Source: Aurantiochytrium sp. KH105
Taxonomy: Eukaryota; Sar; Bigyra; Thraustochytrida; Thraustochytriidae
Assembly (NCBI GenBank): GCA_003116975.1
Contig: BGKB01000261.1
Location: 1 to 51,900, forward strand
Length of the DNA stretch: 51,900 bases
Direction of reading: 5' to 3'
In this document: positions 49,656 to 51,900 of the stretch, piece by piece
How positions within the stretch are numbered: the first letter of the stretch is position 1
How the letters are laid out: each line of letters begins with the position of its first letter
Notes under the pieces: model-generated
What the model was told of the DNA's origin: nothing
Database searches by the model: none
Seen by the model: the letters and a program-made list of their open reading frames with translations, nothing else
Program-made: the position numbers and the translations under genes

Positions 49656-49918
49656 AGATGGATACGGAACGAAAATGGAACTAAATACCTCTACATGATT
49701 TCTGCGTCTGCTAAGCTTTGTTCAACAAGTCTTTCTTGTCGGGTTTTTACGAACTCTGAGCTACGAAATGCAGCCGTCCACCGTTCACCCACCCGCGCCC
49801 AGCGAGTGGTCAATCGACGCTCACGGGCAATGCAATGCGATGCTCTCTCTCTCTCACACACTCCCATACTTGTCCTTTTTTCTTTGGTGCCCCCCAGGTC
49901 ACTCACGATCCAGCCACA
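48148..49918. other. 1.8-kb gene-free region between the two tetraspanin genes
   Basis: Very GC-rich near the first tetraspanin (48400-48900), probably including its promoter and leader. A GCT microsatellite lies at 49622-49654. A frame on the + strand (47996-49084) overlaps the tetraspanin antisense and is Arg/Ala/Pro-rich; it was not accepted. No other gene seen. Confidence 0.5.
49622..49654 (+). repeat. GCT trinucleotide microsatellite, eleven copies
   Basis: Eleven perfect GCT units. No frame here looks like a gene, so it is treated as non-coding. Confidence 0.92.
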
Positions 49919-50761
49919 CTATGAGCTCGCGTCAATGTTGAGGTTGATAGTTTGACCGCCATCGTTTACAAGCGCGTTGGGCGTGCCATCATCATCGCCA
50001 TCGCCATCGCCATCGTCGCCGCTTTGCGCCCGGGCATGCCGGACCGCGAGAACGCAGCTACCAATAAAGGCAAAAAGCAAAAGACCACCATAAACCGTGA
50101 ACGCAATACCAGTGGGGAACCCGTAATCGTGAAGCCAAGAAGCCAAATGATCCTGGAACTCCTTCCAGTCGCTAGAAAGCACGCAAAAGTCAAGCTCTTG
50201 AATGCTGTCGCATGTAGAGCTCGTGAGATTGTGCTCGCCAAAGTCGCGGTTGTCCTCGTTCCAGTAGCACACCGTGTCAAAGCTTGAAGAGGTCACGTCA
50301 CCGCACTGCGTATCGTAGCCGCTGGGAAGGTCATCAGGCACGCAGCAGCTTCCGTAGAGGCCAAGACTGTAATCCGAGAGAAACTTGATGTAGCCACTGA
50401 TTCCATCGTCCAAGTCTGGGGCTGCCGTCTCGGACACTTGATCACTGTAAACAAAGGTAATGATGATGAGCGCGCCGAAAGCTCCAATGGCGAGCCCAAA
50501 GATGGCCTGGACGAATGCAAGGATGATGTTGCAGCTCACATTCGTGGAGTTGCTCTTGCAAGCCGCCACACATCCAAGCAGGAGAATGACAATGCCAACG
50601 GCCAGCACAATCCAGAGGATCCAGTCGTTCTCAGTAAAGATATTGAGCTGGAAGCCGTCCGCGAGCAACCAGGCCGAAAGGCCGATGATTACAAGGCCCC
50701 CGATCGCCGTGAAGCAGTGCAACACGGTGATGAAGGATGCGCACAAGAAGGAGCCCCACAT
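49919..50761 (-). CDS. Tetraspanin family protein (copy 2)
   Basis: 280 residues, ATG at 50759-50761. Four membrane segments: about 8-34, 47-68, 77-105 and 225-250. The large loop has C139-C140 at the position of the tetraspanin CC motif and several more Cys. The loop entry DLDDGISGYIKFLSDYSLGLYGSCC is similar in spacing to DLEGGIGNSKQYLYDYVAG...CC of copy 1. The tail is acidic (GDDGDGDGDDDG) and differs from copy 1. Same strand and family as its neighbour 1.8 kb away, so an old tandem duplication is likely. Expression and partner cannot be read from sequence. Confidence 0.85.
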   Translation of the reverse strand: MWGSFLCASFITVLHCFTAIGGLVIIGLSAWLLADGFQLNIFTENDWILWIVLAVGIVILLLGCVAACKSNSTNVSCNIILAFVQAIFGLAIGAFGALIIITFVYSDQVSETAAPDLDDGISGYIKFLSDYSLGLYGSCCVPDDLPSGYDTQCGDVTSSSFDTVCYWNEDNRDFGEHNLTSSTCDSIQELDFCVLSSDWKEFQDHLASWLHDYGFPTGIAFTVYGGLLLFAFIGSCVLAVRHARAQSGDDGDGDGDDDGTPNALVNDGGQTINLNIDASS

Positions 50762-51456
50762 TTTGGCCTGCTTGAGTTTTCAAGAGGAGATCGCGCCGTG
50801 GATGGACTGCCAGTGGGCGGGCGGTTCCTTTCGCTTTGTCACGTTCCTCGCTTCTCGAGCTTTGTTCGCTTTGCCAGATTTCACGTTCGTACGCTTCTTT
50901 TCGCCCGCCTCGCGACGCTTCGCGTTCGCCCACTTGCTTGCTTGCTTGCGAGCGTGCCTGCGTGCGTGCGAGCGTGCAGCCCTAGGTGCGAGCGATGCAA
51001 TCCGATGCGGTTCTGCGCGAACCAACCCCGCCTCTGCCGCTACTAGCCGGCAAGCTCACCTGGCTGCTCGCTCGCTCGCTGCTATGCCAGTCTGCCTGGC
51101 TGCCTGCCGCGTCTGCCTGCAGCACCTGCCGCCGCGCGCACGTGCAGACTTTCAGCCGCCAGACGTTCAGACTCTGGCCGCTGCCTTGCGGCTGCCGGCC
51201 TCCCCTTTGCGCCGGCGCGCTGAGTCCCTCTCCGCCTTCCTCCCTGCCTCCCTTCCTTCCTTCGGAAGAACTAACATAACCACCAAGGAGGCCCGCTCTC
51301 GCGGTTCCCCTCGAGAGGCCTCGCGGGACCCGGGCCGCCTGTCCCTGCGGCGCAAGCAGGGCGCGGTTCAGCCGTGAAGACTAGGAGCGAACGCCCGTGG
51401 AGCAAGCAGGCAACAGCAGGCAGGCTGGACGCGAGGCCGCTCGCTTGGTCGCTTGC

Positions 51457-51506
<50 letters not shown>

Positions 51507-51900
51507 TCTTGCCTGCTTGCAGTTGCCGTGGTCGCTGTTGCACGGCTGCACGCGGCTGCGGCAGCCAGGTGCCGCCGGAGGGCTGCGAGGCCAACTCGAC
51601 CCGAAGGGCGGCGGAGGAGGAGCTGCTGCGGACTAGTAGCCAGCCAAGCGATGTTAGTTTTGTCGAGCGTGTGTTTTTTGTCTCTCCAGTAAACTTTACA
51701 AGCCGGGAGCGGCCTGACTCTCCAGAGTTCGCCTGCGTCCTTCGAAGTTCTACATCGATCCGAACATCCATTCATTCTTTTATTCATCCTTCGTTCATCT
51801 GCTGCAGCTGCAGCTGCGCGCGCGGCGCGGCCCGCTCCGGCCCTCGAGACGCCGCCGTGGCTCTGCGCGGCAGAATCGAGGTCGGTCTCGACAGTAGACT
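50762..51900. other. Gene-free right end of the window
   Basis: Holds the promoter of the second tetraspanin near 50762-50850 and low-complexity sequence beyond. TTGC, GCGTGC and CTTCC runs are common. A 166-residue minus frame (51271-51771) is driven by the TTGC array (repeated QASK units) and was rejected. A gene may begin past the window. Confidence 0.5.
51461..51500 (+). repeat. TTGC tetranucleotide microsatellite, ten copies
   Basis: Ten perfect TTGC units, flanked by diverged copies. Confidence 0.95.

Noticed and set aside
49600..49680. GCT array as a possible poly-amino-acid coding segment
   Set aside because: No surrounding frame of gene quality on either strand.
51271..51771. 166-residue frame with repeated QASK units
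   Set aside because: Produced by the TTGC microsatellite; no codon or domain support.

Overview
This looks like nuclear DNA from a compact, intron-poor, fairly GC-rich microbial eukaryote. Every recognisable protein is eukaryotic: MSH6, the spliceosomal factor USP39/Sad1, a TPR/Mlp-type nuclear-basket protein, mitochondrial EF-G1, an OSGEPL1/Qri7-type tRNA-modifying enzyme, lipase maturation factor, tetraspanins and a piggyBac-derived protein. Almost all genes are single long open frames on alternating strands. Only one spliceosomal intron could be proven (23141-23325). A thraustochytrid (Labyrinthulomycetes, stramenopiles) or a similar protist fits best, but this is inference from gene style, not a phylogenetic result.

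Layout. 1-872: 3' end of an unknown + strand gene. 1309-3429 (-): LMF1-like ER membrane protein. 3923-4978 (+): unknown coiled-coil protein. 5107-6861 (-): unknown, with a possible discoidin-like fold. 7641-9431 (+): USP39. 10079-14221 (+): MSH6. 14222-16311: gene-free, low complexity. 16312-17391 (+): zinc alcohol dehydrogenase of the cinnamyl-alcohol type. 17463-20141 (-) and 20374-24005 (+): a head-to-head pair, one leucine-rich-repeat protein and one STAND-like double-propeller WD40 protein without an ATPase domain. 24173-28753 (-): a 1526-residue protein with five copies of a ~66-residue module and a C-terminal piggyBac transposase domain that has lost catalytic residues. 29936-32188 (-): mitochondrial EF-G1. 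33055-36234 (+): large membrane protein with two PqiA-like modules. 36729-37226 (+): secreted ten-cysteine protein. 37353-38516 (-): unknown nuclear-type protein. 38793-45104 (-): TPR/Mlp coiled coil carrying its own FG repeats and a very acidic tail. 45635-47059 (+): OSGEPL1/Qri7. 47317-48147 (-) and 49919-50761 (-): two paralogous tetraspanins.

No operon logic is expected. The functional links are thematic: DNA repair (MSH6), splicing (USP39), nuclear pore (TPR), mitochondrial translation and tRNA modification (EF-G1, OSGEPL1), secretory and surface functions (LMF, tetraspanins, PqiA-like, Cys-rich protein). The best candidates for something undescribed are the modular piggyBac-derived gene, the divergent LRR/WD40 pair, and the TPR-FG fusion. 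Intergenic spacers are mostly short and hold simple repeats (GAGAGC, GCT, TTGC, GCAAA, GATGA and a 22-bp tandem). No rRNA, tRNA, CRISPR array or intact transposon was seen.
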